Shown here piece by piece: positions 1-9,800 of a stretch of DNA of 64,000 bases; the stretch's first letter is position 1, and the number at the start of each line of letters is the position of its first letter. Location of the stretch: the NCBI GenBank assembly GCA_016712315.1, contig JADJRG010000013.1:2640001-2704000 (forward strand), in the 5' to 3' direction. The notes beneath the pieces were generated by a model. The model was not told the origin of the DNA and ran no database searches. It worked only from the letters and a program-made list of their open reading frames with translations. The position numbers and the translations under genes were made by a program. The stretch comes from Nannocystis sp. (GTDB lineage Bacteria > Myxococcota_A > Polyangia > Nannocystales > Nannocystaceae).

Positions 1-98
1 AGAGATGACAACGAAGCTCGAGAGGCCAGCGACGAGGCCGCCGTCGCTCTCTTCGCCTCGCGGGCAGAGCGAGAACAACCCCTAAGAAAGATAAAAAA

Positions 99-180
99 GT
101 GCCCCGGACACCCGTATCCCGTTACCGTTGCTACCTTCCGGTCCTGGCGGAGTTGGCGGGAGTGACGTCGCCCGGGGCAT
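99..180 (-). ncRNA. ffs: SRP RNA (small bacterial 4.5S type)
   Basis: Read on the minus strand, the segment carries the conserved SRP domain IV apical core (CAGGACCGGAAGGTAGCAAC), the Ffh-binding hairpin. Outer arms GCCCCGG/CCGGGGC (172-178 with 101-107) close a long helix, and a run of six T follows directly, so the helix also looks like its own terminator. The RNA pairs with Ffh to target ribosomes making membrane proteins. It lies downstream of two tRNA-Ser genes on the same strand. Ends are approximate by a few bases. Confidence 0.9.
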
Positions 181-201
181 AAGTCCGGCGATGAGCCGGG
201 G

Positions 202-287
202 CGGAGAGGGCGGGATTCGAACCCGCGGTGGCTGTTAACCACACATGATTTCCAATCATGCACCATCGACCACTCGGACACCTCTCC
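202..287 (-). tRNA. trnS(gga): tRNA-Ser (anticodon GGA)
   Basis: The minus strand folds as a class II tRNA: acceptor GGAGAGG/CCTCTCC plus discriminator G, a seven-base anticodon loop TTGGAAA (anticodon GGA), a long variable arm and a GGTTCGAATCC T-arm. The long variable arm and G73 discriminator are serine features. CCA is not encoded. Confidence 0.96.
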
Positions 288-334
288 AGAGGTTTGCCTG
301 CTTGTCGGCGCTGATTGTCAGGCTGCGGGGCTAG

Positions 335-419
335 CGGAGAGGGAGGGATTCGAACCCCCGGTAGCTTTCGCTACACCTGATTTCGAGTCAGGCACCATCG
401 GCCACTCGGACACCTCTCC
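335..419 (-). tRNA. trnS(cga): tRNA-Ser (anticodon CGA)
   Basis: Class II cloverleaf with acceptor GGAGAGG/CCTCTCC, anticodon loop CTCGAAA (anticodon CGA), variable arm GTAGC-GAAA-GCTAC and a T-arm with GGTTCGAATCC. It sits 47 bp upstream of tRNA-Ser(GGA) on the same strand, so the pair and the SRP RNA may share a transcript. CCA is not encoded. Confidence 0.96.
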
Positions 420-619
420 AGGTCCACGCCCTGTCGGGCGGTGGGGTGGCGGAATCTATCAGCTTTCTCAGGTCGTGACAGGAGCGTCCGTGTGATTTTT
501 GTCCCGTCGTCGCGTCGGTCCTGGAGTTGAGCGAGGAAGCTGCCGGAAGGTAGCTTTTTGTGGATGAACACCGTTAGCACGCGGGGCGTTGCGGTGTTCT
601 TCTCGGCGGAGCGATCTCG

Positions 620-2710
620 TTGAACCCGAAGAACGCAAAGAAAAATCGGCTCGCGAGCGCGACCAGCCCCTATCTGCGGCAACACGCAGAAAATCCCGTG
701 GATTGGTTCCCCTGGGACGACGAGGCGCTGGCGCTGGCGCGGCAGCTCGGGCGGCCGATCCTGCTCTCGGTCGGCTATAGCGCCTGCCACTGGTGCCACG
801 TGATGGCCCACGAGTCCTTTGAGGATCCCGCGATCGCAGACCTGATGAACCGGTGGTTCATCAACATCAAAGTGGACCGCGAGGAGCGGCCGGACGTCGA
901 CGCGCTCTACCAAAACGTCGTGCACCTGATGGGGCAAGGGGGCGGGTGGCCGTTGACGGTGTTCTTGACGCCGGACCTGCGGCCGTTCTACGGGGGCACG
1001 TACTTCCCGCCGCAGCCCGCGCACGGGCGACCGAGCTTCGCGCAGCTCCTCCAGGCGCTGCATGAGGCGTACGAGGAGCGGCCGGAGGAGGTGGAGGCGC
1101 AGGCGGGGAGCTTCGTCCAGGGGCTCCGCGAGCTGGCGCAGAGCGTGGATGAGGAGGCGGCGACGATCGATCGCGGGGCGTCGATCGTCGGCCAGGCGGC
1201 GCTGGCGGACGCGGGGCGGCGCTTGCTCTCGCGCTTCGACCTGGAGTGGGGCGGGCTGGGCCGCCAGCCGAAATTCCCGAACACGACCGCGCTGGAGCTG
1301 CTGCTGCGGCTGGCCCGCGCGGAGATGCGGACGGCGACGCCGCTCGGGCCGGTGAGCGCGAGCGCGGCGCTGCGGCTGACGCTGGAGAAAATGTGGCGAG
1401 GGGGGATCTACGACCACCTGCGGGGGGGCTTCGCCCGCTACTCGGTGGACCGTTTCTGGCGGATCCCACACTTCGAAAAGATGCTGTACGACAACGCGCT
1501 GCTGATCGGCCTCTACGCCGACGCGGCGGCGCTGTGGCCCGAGCTGAGCTTCTGTCGTGAGGTGGTGGAGCAGAGCGTCGACTCCCTGATCGCCGACATG
1601 TTGAGCCCGCGCGGCACATTCTTCTCGGCGACCGACGCGGACAGCGAGGGCGAGGAGGGGAAGTACTTCGTGTGGCGACCTGAGGAGGTGCGGGCGGTGC
1701 TGGGGGCGGCGCGCGCGGAGCGGTTCTTGGCGGCGTACGGCTTCGAGCCGGGGGGCAACTTCGAGGGCGGGACGACGGTGCTGGGCTTCGCGCGGCCGCT
1801 GACGGCGCTGGCGGCGGCGCTGGGCACGGACGCGGCGAGCCTGGCGAAGGGGCTCGAGGAGGACCGCCGCGAGCTGCTGGCCCGCCGCTATACGCGGCCG
1901 CCGCCGCTGCGCGACGAGAAGATCCTGACCGCCTGGAACGCGCTGCTGATCTCGGGGCTGGTGCGGGCGTCGGTCGCGGCGACGGGGTGGGGCGACCAGG
2001 CTTCGGCGGCGGCGTGGGAGGCGTTGGCGGCGGCGGCAGCAGAGCGGCTGCTGGCGGCGCACTTGGACGTGCACGGGCGGGTGCTGCGCGCCGAATTCGA
2101 GGGCGTGGCGCATACACGCGGCTACCTCGACGACGTGGCGTTCTTGGCGCGCGCGTGCCTGGACCTGTACGAGCTGACGCTGGAGGGGCGCTGGCGCGCC
2201 GCGGCGGCGGCGCTCGCCCGCGACGCGCTCGTGCACCACGCGCGCAGCGGCGGCGATGGCTTTTATCTCAGCGCGGACGACGGCGAGGCGCTGATCGAGC
2301 GGATCGAGAGCCAGCACGACGCGGCGACGCCGAGCGGGCTGGGGGTGATCGTCGAGGTGCTGCTGCGTCTGGACGCGTTAGACGCGGCGCCGGCGGGGGC
2401 GAAGGCGGCGGCGCTGGCGGTGCTCCATCGCTTCCGCGGCGCGGTGAGCGAGCCGCTCTCGCGGGCGAGCTTGATCGGCGCGGCGCAGTGGGCGGATCCC
2501 TCGGCGATCCACGTGACGGTGCGGGCGCCGACGCCAGCGCTCGCGCAGCCGCTGGCGGCGCAGGTGCGCGCGGTGCGTCGATCGTTGGCGTCGCCGTTGA
2601 CGCTGAGCTACGAGCCGGCGGCGCGGGTGGACGCGCTGATCTGCCGCGGTCAGGTGTGTGAGGCGCCGTTGGCCTCGCCGGAGGCGGTGGCGGCGGCGCT
2701 GCGTCGTTGA
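620..2710 (+). CDS. YyaL/SPATA20-family thioredoxin-fold protein (DUF255)
   Basis: 696 residues. The N-terminal half is the DUF255 thioredoxin-like domain: NPVDW at about residue 27, then SACHWCHVM with a CxxC pair (CHWC) near residue 57, followed by EERPDVD. The rest resembles the (alpha/alpha) barrel part of the family, with RIPHFEKMLYDNA near residue 280. The family is widespread, full length here (usually 650-700 aa), and its biochemical role is not settled. The start is TTG at 620; GGAG at 608-611 lies 8 nt upstream and supports it. The last 61 bp overlap the 3' end of the convergent methyltransferase gene. Confidence 0.9.
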   Translation: MNPKNAKKNRLASATSPYLRQHAENPVDWFPWDDEALALARQLGRPILLSVGYSACHWCHVMAHESFEDPAIADLMNRWFINIKVDREERPDVDALYQNVVHLMGQGGGWPLTVFLTPDLRPFYGGTYFPPQPAHGRPSFAQLLQALHEAYEERPEEVEAQAGSFVQGLRELAQSVDEEAATIDRGASIVGQAALADAGRRLLSRFDLEWGGLGRQPKFPNTTALELLLRLARAEMRTATPLGPVSASAALRLTLEKMWRGGIYDHLRGGFARYSVDRFWRIPHFEKMLYDNALLIGLYADAAALWPELSFCREVVEQSVDSLIADMLSPRGTFFSATDADSEGEEGKYFVWRPEEVRAVLGAARAERFLAAYGFEPGGNFEGGTTVLGFARPLTALAAALGTDAASLAKGLEEDRRELLARRYTRPPPLRDEKILTAWNALLISGLVRASVAATGWGDQASAAAWEALAAAAAERLLAAHLDVHGRVLRAEFEGVAHTRGYLDDVAFLARACLDLYELTLEGRWRAAAAALARDALVHHARSGGDGFYLSADDGEALIERIESQHDAATPSGLGVIVEVLLRLDALDAAPAGAKAAALAVLHRFRGAVSEPLSRASLIGAAQWADPSAIHVTVRAPTPALAQPLAAQVRAVRRSLASPLTLSYEPAARVDALICRGQVCEAPLASPEAVAAALRR

Positions 2711-3795
2711 CGAGGCGGGCGCTCAGGCCGGCCGGGGAGGCAGCGCTGCTGCTCGGCGAAGCCGGCCCAGTCGACGCCGGTGGGCTGGAGCTCGACGATG
2801 TAGAGAAACTCGAGGTTGCGGAGGTGGCTGACCTCGCCGACGCGCGCGCCTTGGGGGTTGTAGATGCCGATCTGGGCGCCGACGTAGCGCTTGTAGTCGG
2901 TGGCGATCACGGCGACAGGGCCGCGCTCGGCGAGCATCGACTCGAGCTCGCCGCGCTCTAAAAAGCCCTCGTTGTTGAAGGAGACGACGAGCACGCGGGC
3001 GTCGGCGTCGCGGATGATCCCGAAGAGCGCCTCTTTGGCGCGGCGGCGGCTGTTGAAGGGGCTCTGGCGCTCCTTGCAGTCGACGCGCTTGCAGGCGACG
3101 CCGTAGACCTCGGGCTTGTCCCAGGTGATGAGGGACTCCCAGACGTGGTAGTTGCCGAGGTAGCTGTGCTGGTTGTAGGGGGGGTCGAGGTAGATGACGT
3201 CGGCGCTGCGGCCGCGGATCTGCGCGCAGGCGTCGCCGCGGAGGGCCTCGCAGGGGCCGTGCGGGGAGGCAGGGAGCAGATCGGGGAGGCGCAGCTCGAG
3301 GTCGCGGTGGGCGCGTGGGGCCCAATTTTTTAAATAAGCCATCTGTACGCCGCAGGTGGAGTCGACGCGGTCGGCGGCCTCCATCAAGGCGACGAGCAGG
3401 ACCGCCTCGAGCAGGGGCTCGAGGGACTTGTGGGCGATGGCCTCGCGGATCGCGTCGACGCGGGCGCCGTTGCGCGGCTGGAAGTAGCGGGCGCGCTCGC
3501 AAAAGGTCTCGCAAAAGTATCCGGGGCGGCCGGGTAGGCGGGAAAACTCGGCGAGCAGGAGGCGAGCCTCGCGCTCGTAGCGCTCGCGATCAGCGGCGAC
3601 GTAGCAGGAGGCGAGGGCGTGGGCGTAGGCGTTGTGATCGTTGGCGACGACGCGCAAGCCGCGGGCCTTGAGGGCGTGGCCGACGCGGGAGGTGCCCGAA
3701 AAAAGATCAAAGACGCTGCGCACCCGCGGGACCGCGCCGATCACCGCGGTGAGCAGCGGCACCAGGGTGCGCTTGGAGCCGAGGTATTTGATCAT
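2650..3795 (-). CDS. D12-class N6-adenine DNA methyltransferase (orphan)
   Basis: 381 residues. The start MIKYLGSKR at 3795 opens the classic D12 fold. AdoMet motif I is VFDLFSGTSRVG (about residue 29) and catalytic motif IV is DPPY within YLDPPYNQHSYLG (about residue 205). It should transfer a methyl group from AdoMet to adenine N6 in DNA. No restriction endonuclease or specificity subunit lies nearby, so an orphan regulatory or housekeeping role is likely; the recognition site cannot be read from sequence. The same frame is open further upstream but MIKYLGSK is the family start. The 3' end overlaps the convergent DUF255 gene by 61 bp. Confidence 0.85.
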   Translation of the reverse strand: MIKYLGSKRTLVPLLTAVIGAVPRVRSVFDLFSGTSRVGHALKARGLRVVANDHNAYAHALASCYVAADRERYEREARLLLAEFSRLPGRPGYFCETFCERARYFQPRNGARVDAIREAIAHKSLEPLLEAVLLVALMEAADRVDSTCGVQMAYLKNWAPRAHRDLELRLPDLLPASPHGPCEALRGDACAQIRGRSADVIYLDPPYNQHSYLGNYHVWESLITWDKPEVYGVACKRVDCKERQSPFNSRRRAKEALFGIIRDADARVLVVSFNNEGFLERGELESMLAERGPVAVIATDYKRYVGAQIGIYNPQGARVGEVSHLRNLEFLYIVELQPTGVDWAGFAEQQRCLPGRPERPPRQRRSAAATASGEANGASHT

Positions 3796-3874
3796 CGATC
3801 GTCGCCGCGCCGCGCCGCGCCGGCATGATCGGGGATCACAGCGACGCGGGCAAGCGGGCGCGCTCCGCGGGGGC

Positions 3875-4657
3875 TCAGGGGCACATCGCTTCGTCGGAGG
3901 CGTCTTCGCAGTCGTCTTCGCCGTCGCACTTCCACTCGAGGGGGATCTCTTCGCCGCTGGTGCACTCGAAGACCGGGCAGCCCTGCTCGTCCGAGCCGTC
4001 CTCGCAGTCGTCGATGCCGTCACAGGCCCAGTCACCAGGGATCTGCGTGCGGTCGCCGCAGGTGAAGGGCGGCTTGTCGCTGCACTGCAGCGCGACGTCG
4101 AAGTCGGCCGCGTCGTTGGGCTCACCGCAGCGGGGGTCGGCGAAGGTGCCGAAGAGACAGTTGAAGAGCGCCTCCTCGTCGTCGCAGGTGCTCGCCTCCA
4201 TACAGTCGTGGAACATGGCGGCGTAGGGCGCGAGACAGGCGGTGTACTCCAGCATGTCCGGGTACTTCTCGTCGTAGACGCCGCAGGCGCACTCGCCGTC
4301 GGCGGCGCCCACTTCGACGAGGCATGTGTCGAGGTCAGGGGCGTTACCCGCCGCGACCTCACAGGTGCAGTGGATCGTGAAGCCAGCCGCCATCGACGCG
4401 GCGTAGTCGAGGCAGGCGCCCGCGTCGCCGGTGGTGGTGTCGGTGGTGGTGCCGTCGGTGGTGGTGGTCATGCCGGTGGTCGGCATGCCGGTGCTCTCGC
4501 TGTCGGTGCCGGCGGTGGTGCTGGTGGTGTCGGTGCCGGCGGTGGTGGTGCCGCCGGTGGTGGTGCTCTCGGTGCCGCCTTGGTCGTCGCCCGCGCAGGC
4601 GGGCAGGGCGAGGGTGAGGGCGAGGAGGCCGCGGTAGGTCAAGACGTTGAGGTTCAT
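3875..4657 (-). CDS. lipoprotein with two LDL-receptor class A-like modules
   Basis: 260 residues. A signal peptide ends in lipobox LPAC, followed by a Thr/Gly/Ser linker (about residues 25-75), a Cys-rich middle with paired cysteines, and two C-terminal modules matching the LDLa pattern: FxC..IPxxWxCDGxxDCxDxSDE..C. The Ca-binding acidic set (CDG, DDC, DGSDE or DASDE) is intact in both, but both lack the third cysteine that normally precedes IP. LDLa modules bind Ca2+ and protein ligands in animals; in a bacterial lipoprotein a surface adhesion or binding role is inference. The start MNLNVL is chosen because it gives an ideal signal peptide. Confidence 0.8.
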   Translation of the reverse strand: MNLNVLTYRGLLALTLALPACAGDDQGGTESTTTGGTTTAGTDTTSTTAGTDSESTGMPTTGMTTTTDGTTTDTTTGDAGACLDYAASMAAGFTIHCTCEVAAGNAPDLDTCLVEVGAADGECACGVYDEKYPDMLEYTACLAPYAAMFHDCMEASTCDDEEALFNCLFGTFADPRCGEPNDAADFDVALQCSDKPPFTCGDRTQIPGDWACDGIDDCEDGSDEQGCPVFECTSGEEIPLEWKCDGEDDCEDASDEAMCP

Positions 4658-4700
4658 CCGTCGACCATAACAGGCGCGGCGAGGCAGAGGCGCGCGGTCG

Positions 4701-5926
4701 CTAGAACCAGGCGTGCAGGCCGAGGGTGAGGGTGTTCTGTGCGCGCGCGTTCGCGAGGCCTTCGGCGTCGATCTGGCCGCGGAAGAAGGCGGGCTGGCGG
4801 GCGCGATCATGACGGAGCTCGAGCTTGATCGCGATGTGATCAGGGACGGGGCGGAGATCGAGGGTGAAGGTGCCGGCGGCGAACCACTGCGTGGGATCGT
4901 CGCTGGCGTAGGGGAGCAGGATCGGGGCGGCGACGCCGGACGCGCCTGCGCCGCGCTGCTCGCGGACCCACGAGCCGCGGGCGGCGAGGAAGAGCCATCG
5001 ATACAGCTCGACCCGCGCGGCTCCAGAGGCGGCGAACCAGCCAGAGAGCCCGAACGTGTTGGGCTCGAGGCCGCCGTTCAGGTCAGTGAGCAGGCCGAGG
5101 CGGCGCAGGGGGGCGCCCTTGAGGTAGACGTTGAAGAGGTGGCGCCACGGCGCGCCCTCGGGGGCGCCGGTGGGGCGCTCGACGCCGGTCATGTAGACGG
5201 CGCCGAGGGCGAGGCGGGGGGCCTCGAAGCTATAAAGCAGGCCGATCGACTTTTGCCGGTTGTTGTCGAGGATGTTGTTCCAACCGTTGTAGAGCGCGAG
5301 CTTGAGGGTGTGCGCGGGCGCGGGCTGGACGCCGATGTGGATCCCCGAGTGATAAAAAGGGAGCGCGAAGTAGAGCGGAGAGTGCGACCAGTGCCAGTTG
5401 TCGCGGATCGCGAGGGAGTCGATGCCGATCGAGGAGAGGAAGACGCCGGCTTCGATAAAAATTGGGAGGCGTCGGCTCGGCCGAAAGCCGAGGTACGACT
5501 GCTGGATCGCGCGCAGCAGGGCCGCGTCGCTCGCGGCCGCGCCGTCGCTGCCCGGCTGGCTGGGCTCGGAGACGCCGTAGTAGGTGGCGGGCGCTTGACC
5601 GACCTGTAACGCGAGGCGGGCGTAGGCGCGGGGGCCGCCCAGGAGGCGTCGAGCGCGAGGTTCTGCAGGGTGATGGCGTTGTGGCGGTTGTCGAAGGCGC
5701 GGAAGTTGTTGATCCCGTTGCTGGGGCGGCCAAAGTTGTAGTTGTAATAAGTCTCGAGGTAGCCGGCGAGGGTGAGCTGGCTGTCGCCAGGGGCGGCGAG
5801 GGTGATCGGCCGGTGCGCGGGCGCGGGCTTGTGCGCGTCATGCTGGCGCTCAGCCTCGACGGGCGGCGACGCGGCCGGTGCGTCGCTGACGGCGGCGGCG
5901 AGGAGCGTGGCGACCAGGAGGTGCAT
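4701..5926 (-). pseudogene. outer-membrane beta-barrel (porin-like) gene with an apparent frameshift
   Basis: Two minus-strand frames join into one plausible protein of about 408 residues. The first part (from ATG 5926) has a signal peptide and LTLAGYLETYYNYNFGRPSNG, ending near ASW. The continuation GGPRAYARLALQVGQAPATY and later IRDNWHWSHSPLYF runs uninterrupted to the stop at 4701 in another frame. The junction is a G run (minus-strand TGGGC, plus-strand 5637-5641); adding one G restores the frame. The alternating aromatic, amphipathic strands and terminal Phe (LGLHAWF) fit a BBP2/OmpL-like barrel. It could be a real pseudogene, a phase-variable tract or a sequencing error. The shortened product without the second frame would lack most of the barrel. 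Confidence 0.75.
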
Positions 5927-5977
5927 GCGGCGGCGCGGAGAAGGTACGGGATCGAAGATCAGAGCGAGATCAATTTT

Positions 5978-6826
5978 TTAAGGCGTCGGTGAGGGCGCGG
6001 ACGCGGCGGGGTCGAGGCTGCGGTGGAGGATCGCGGGCGGGGCGATCCGGTGCTCGAGGAAGGCGGCGTGCACTCGCTCGGTGACGTCGGTCTCGTAGGC
6101 CTTCTCAAATTGGACGTCGAGCACGTAGGCCTTGGCGCGCAGGCGGATCGCGGGGGCGCTTCCGACCATGATGAGGTTGACGGTGACCACCCAGGGCTTG
6201 TGGGTGTAGACGTAGCGGCACGAGAGCATCGCTTGCTCGACGAGGCGCTTGGCGAGCGGGAGGTCTTGATCGGCGCCGATGTGGAAGTCGATCTGGATCA
6301 GCATGTCGAGCGCGCCGGCGTTGCCGCTGGCGACGGCGTCGGTGAGGAACTTGTTGTTGGGGATCGTGACGACGTTGTCGTCGAGCGTGACGAGCCGGAC
6401 CGATCGCAGGCCGATGGCGGTGATCTCGCCATAATAGTCGCCGAACGCGACGCGATCGCCGACCTGGAAGGGGCGGTCGACGATGATGGTGAGGCCGGCG
6501 AGGACCGAGGCGACGAGGTCCTTGAGCGCGAAGCCGATAGTGACGGCGGCGCCGCCGGTGAGGCCGAGCAGGACCTCGCGCGGGAGGCTGAGCGCGCGCA
6601 CGGCGGCGATCGCGGCGATCGACCAGAGCACGAAGCGGCCGATCGTGGCGATCTGGTTGATGAGCAGGCGCTTGTCGAGGAAGCGCGCGCCTAAGCGCGT
6701 GAAGGTGCCGGTGAGCACGCGGATCGCGACGAAGGCGAGCGCGAGCACGAGGATCGCGCCGAGCAGGCCGCCGAGGCGGAGCGCGTCGATCGCGGCTGGC
6801 TGGGGGGTGAGGTCTGTAGGATCCAC
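5978..6826 (-). CDS. small-conductance mechanosensitive channel, MscS family
   Basis: 282 residues. Three membrane segments (about 18-40, 60-85, 85-115) are followed by the TM3/beta-domain signature: GLTGGAAVTIGFALKDLVAS, then IIVDRPFQVGDRV and VTIPNNKFLTDAV. This is the MscS core: pore-lining helix, beta domain and C-terminal cage. The channel opens under membrane tension to release solutes. It lies only 32 bp downstream of the 1113-residue ATPase-membrane protein on the same strand, so the two are probably co-transcribed and may form one assembly. There is no N-terminal periplasmic extension in this protein itself. Confidence 0.9.
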   Translation of the reverse strand: MDPTDLTPQPAAIDALRLGGLLGAILVLALAFVAIRVLTGTFTRLGARFLDKRLLINQIATIGRFVLWSIAAIAAVRALSLPREVLLGLTGGAAVTIGFALKDLVASVLAGLTIIVDRPFQVGDRVAFGDYYGEITAIGLRSVRLVTLDDNVVTIPNNKFLTDAVASGNAGALDMLIQIDFHIGADQDLPLAKRLVEQAMLSCRYVYTHKPWVVTVNLIMVGSAPAIRLRAKAYVLDVQFEKAYETDVTERVHAAFLEHRIAPPAILHRSLDPAASAPSPTP

Positions 6827-6858
6827 GGCTTTGAATTATTGATCGTCGAGGAGGCGCT

Positions 6859-9800
6859 CTAGAGCGCCTCGATGAGGTGGTTGCGGCGGAGGAAGCGGCC
6901 GATCGCCGGCAGCCAGGTGGTGGAGGGGCGGTAGCGCGGGCCAGACTTGGTGAGCACGCCCGACTCGCGCAGGCGCTCCAGCGCCTCTTCACAGGCGGCG
7001 AGGCCGAAGCGCAGCGACGCGGTGGCCTCCTCGGCGGTGAGGCTGTGGTGCCAGACGACGCTGGCGAGGATGAAGCGCTGCGGTTGGGTGAGCTGCTCGA
7101 GCTTGGCCTCCTCTGGGCGCCGGAAGAGGCGGACGCGCACGCGCTTGGCCTCGGCGAGGACGAGGGAGGAGCGCCAGCTCTCGAGCGCGACGGCGGGCGA
7201 GCCGTCGGCGTAGTCCCAGATGAGGCGCGCGTACTCGATCTCGGTGCTGATGAGCTGGGCGTGCGACTCGACGCCCTCGAGGCGGTCGACGATGAGGTCG
7301 TCGTAGCGGACGGTGTAGCCGGCGGCGGCGGTGCGGCGGCGGAGCAGCGCCGCGATCTGCTCTTCAGGCCAGCCCGAGAGCTCGACGCGGGCGCGGAAAG
7401 GGGCGGCGTCGCGGGCGGCCCAGCGCAGGAATTCATCGGCGAGGCGCGATATCGTGCAGATCCAAAACACCCGGGGGCCGGCGCCGATGATCAGCGCGCT
7501 GAGGGCGCTCCAGGCGGCGCGGGTGTCGACGCCGCGGAGGTAGAGGCGCTGGAGATCGTCGATGAGCACGAGCCGCCGCGGGCCGGCGCGCAGCCAGGCG
7601 ATCAGCGCGTCGCGGCTGTGGGACGCGGCGGCGGGGGCGTCGAGGCCGCGGGCGATGAAGTCGAGGAGCGCGGCCTCGCTGGCGAGGCGGGCGCTGGGGC
7701 GCAGCAGGGTCGCGGGCAAGGCCTCGCCGCCGAAGCAGCGCCCGGCGGCGCGCAGCCAGGTGGTCTTGCCGACGCCGGCCGGGCCGATGACCAAGGCGGC
7801 GCCGAGGCGATCGCCGGCGGTCCACGCGGCGAGGTGATCGTTGATGTCCCGAAAGCCAGGGAAAAAATCGACGAGCAGCTCAGGCTCGTCGACGGGGGTG
7901 ACGCGCAGCGCGAGCGCGAGATCGGCGGGCAGCTCGGCTTGGCTCGGCTCCTCGCCGCGGTGCATCGCCTCGGCGCGCTCGAGGCGGCGGCGGAAGAAGA
8001 AGGCGAGCGCCTTGCGCGACTGCTCGAAGCCGAGGATGAAGCGGCGGACCAGCCGGACGCTGGCGACGACCAGCAGGATGAGGAGCGCGAGGGTCGCGAC
8101 GAAGAAGCCGTACCAACGATCTCGAGTGCGCCGCACCGCGTCGGCGACCGAGCCTTGCGCTTGGTAGGCGAGGTAAGCGTCGGCGATCGCGGCGCGCCAC
8201 CAGCGGATGATCACGGCGGCGATCGGCAAGGCGCCGAGCCAGGCGGAGCCGAGGACGAGGCGGTACAGGTAGCCGCGGCCGAGGATCCGCTCCGAGATGG
8301 TGAGGAAGACGAGGATCGCGAGGGCGGCGCGGCCGATGAGGCGGAGCGAGGCGAGGATCCGCGCGCTGATGACCGTGCCCGGGCGCCGCAGGTAGAGCGC
8401 GTTGATCGATTGATGGGCGATCTGGAGCAGGAGGCGGTAGACCGCGTAGTCGACGAGGATCGCGTAGAGGAGCGAGACCTCGGCGACCTGCTGCGCCCCG
8501 GCTAAGAGCGGCCCGGCGATGAGCACGGTGGCGAGCAGGAGCAGCTCGCCGAAGAGGTGATCGAGGACGGTGATGACGCCCTGGAAGATCCGGGCGGCGC
8601 GCGCGTGCTTGGTGTGCCGGAGGAGGAGGCTGCGGATGCCGCGGAGATCGCGGCGGCCGCGGCGTTGGCCCATGTAGGCGGCGAGCAGGAGGAGGAGCAG
8701 CCAGGAGATCTGGGCGGCGAGGCCGGCGAGGGCGTAGGGATCGCTGAGCGCGGTGAGCAGGCGGTTGGGGGCGTTCGTGCGCTGGATCCGGTACCAGCGG
8801 ACGGCGAGGACGAGGCGGTCGAGCTCGCGCTGGAGCTGGGCGATGCCCTCGCGGTCGAAGCCGAGGACGGCGCGGCGCTTAGCCGGCGGCAGTCGATCGA
8901 GCAGGGCGATCCGGGCGGCGTAGAGGCGCGACTCGTGCTCAAAGATCGCGTCGAGCTGGTCGAGGGCGAGCGCCTTGGACTCCTCGGCGAGCTCCTCGGC
9001 GAGCTGCTCCAGCTCGGCGGCGCGGCGGATCAGATCGGCGCGCTCGGCGACGGGGGCGCCCGATGGGGGGCGCAGCGCCGCCGGATCGGGCCGATAGCGC
9101 GGGACGTCTGGGTCGGCCTCGGCGCGGCGGAGGACGACGCCGAGGTGGTCGCGGCTGATCGTGAGGGCGTCGACGAGGGCGTCGTAGAGGGCCGTGGCGG
9201 CGTCTGAGCCGGGCTCGACGGCGTCGATCTGGGCGATCAGGTCGGCGCCGGGCCAGTCGCCGGTCCGGCGCTGGCGCTCGAAGGCGTGGCGCTCTTCGGC
9301 GAGGTGACCGCGGAGCTGGGCGAGGTCGCGGCCGACACCTTCGGCGAGGGCGCGCTGCTCGGCGAGGTGGCGCTGGTAGGCGGTCTGGGCGGCGAGGGCG
9401 GCGTCGAGGGCGCGTTGGCGGGCCGCCTCGGCTGCGCGCGCTTCGGCGGCGGCGTCGCGGACGGCGGCTTGGGTCTCGAGGGCGCCGCGGCGGAGTCGCG
9501 TGCGCTCCGCTTCGGCGTCGACGAGCGCGCGCCGCTCGGCAGGCGTGAGGGTGAGGATGGCGATCCTGGCCGCGATGAGCGATCGATCGAGCTCGGCGAG
9601 CTGGCGGGTGAGCGCGGCGACCTCGTCCTGCTGGGCCGCGTGGGCTGGTCGCTCCGCGGCGGCGGCGGGCTGGGGTTGGTCGGGCTGGGGTTGGTCGGGC
9701 TGGGGTTGGTCGGGCTGGGGTTGGTCGGGCTGTGTGGCGGGCGCTGGCGTCTCGAGATCGTCGGGCGTGAGCGCGAGGTCGGCAGCGTCGGGGGTGGGCG

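Noticed and set aside
371..2317. A long minus-strand open frame (about 650 codons) opposite the DUF255 gene
   Set aside because: Arg/Gln/Pro-rich with no motifs; a by-product of strong codon bias in the real plus-strand gene, and it overlaps a tRNA.
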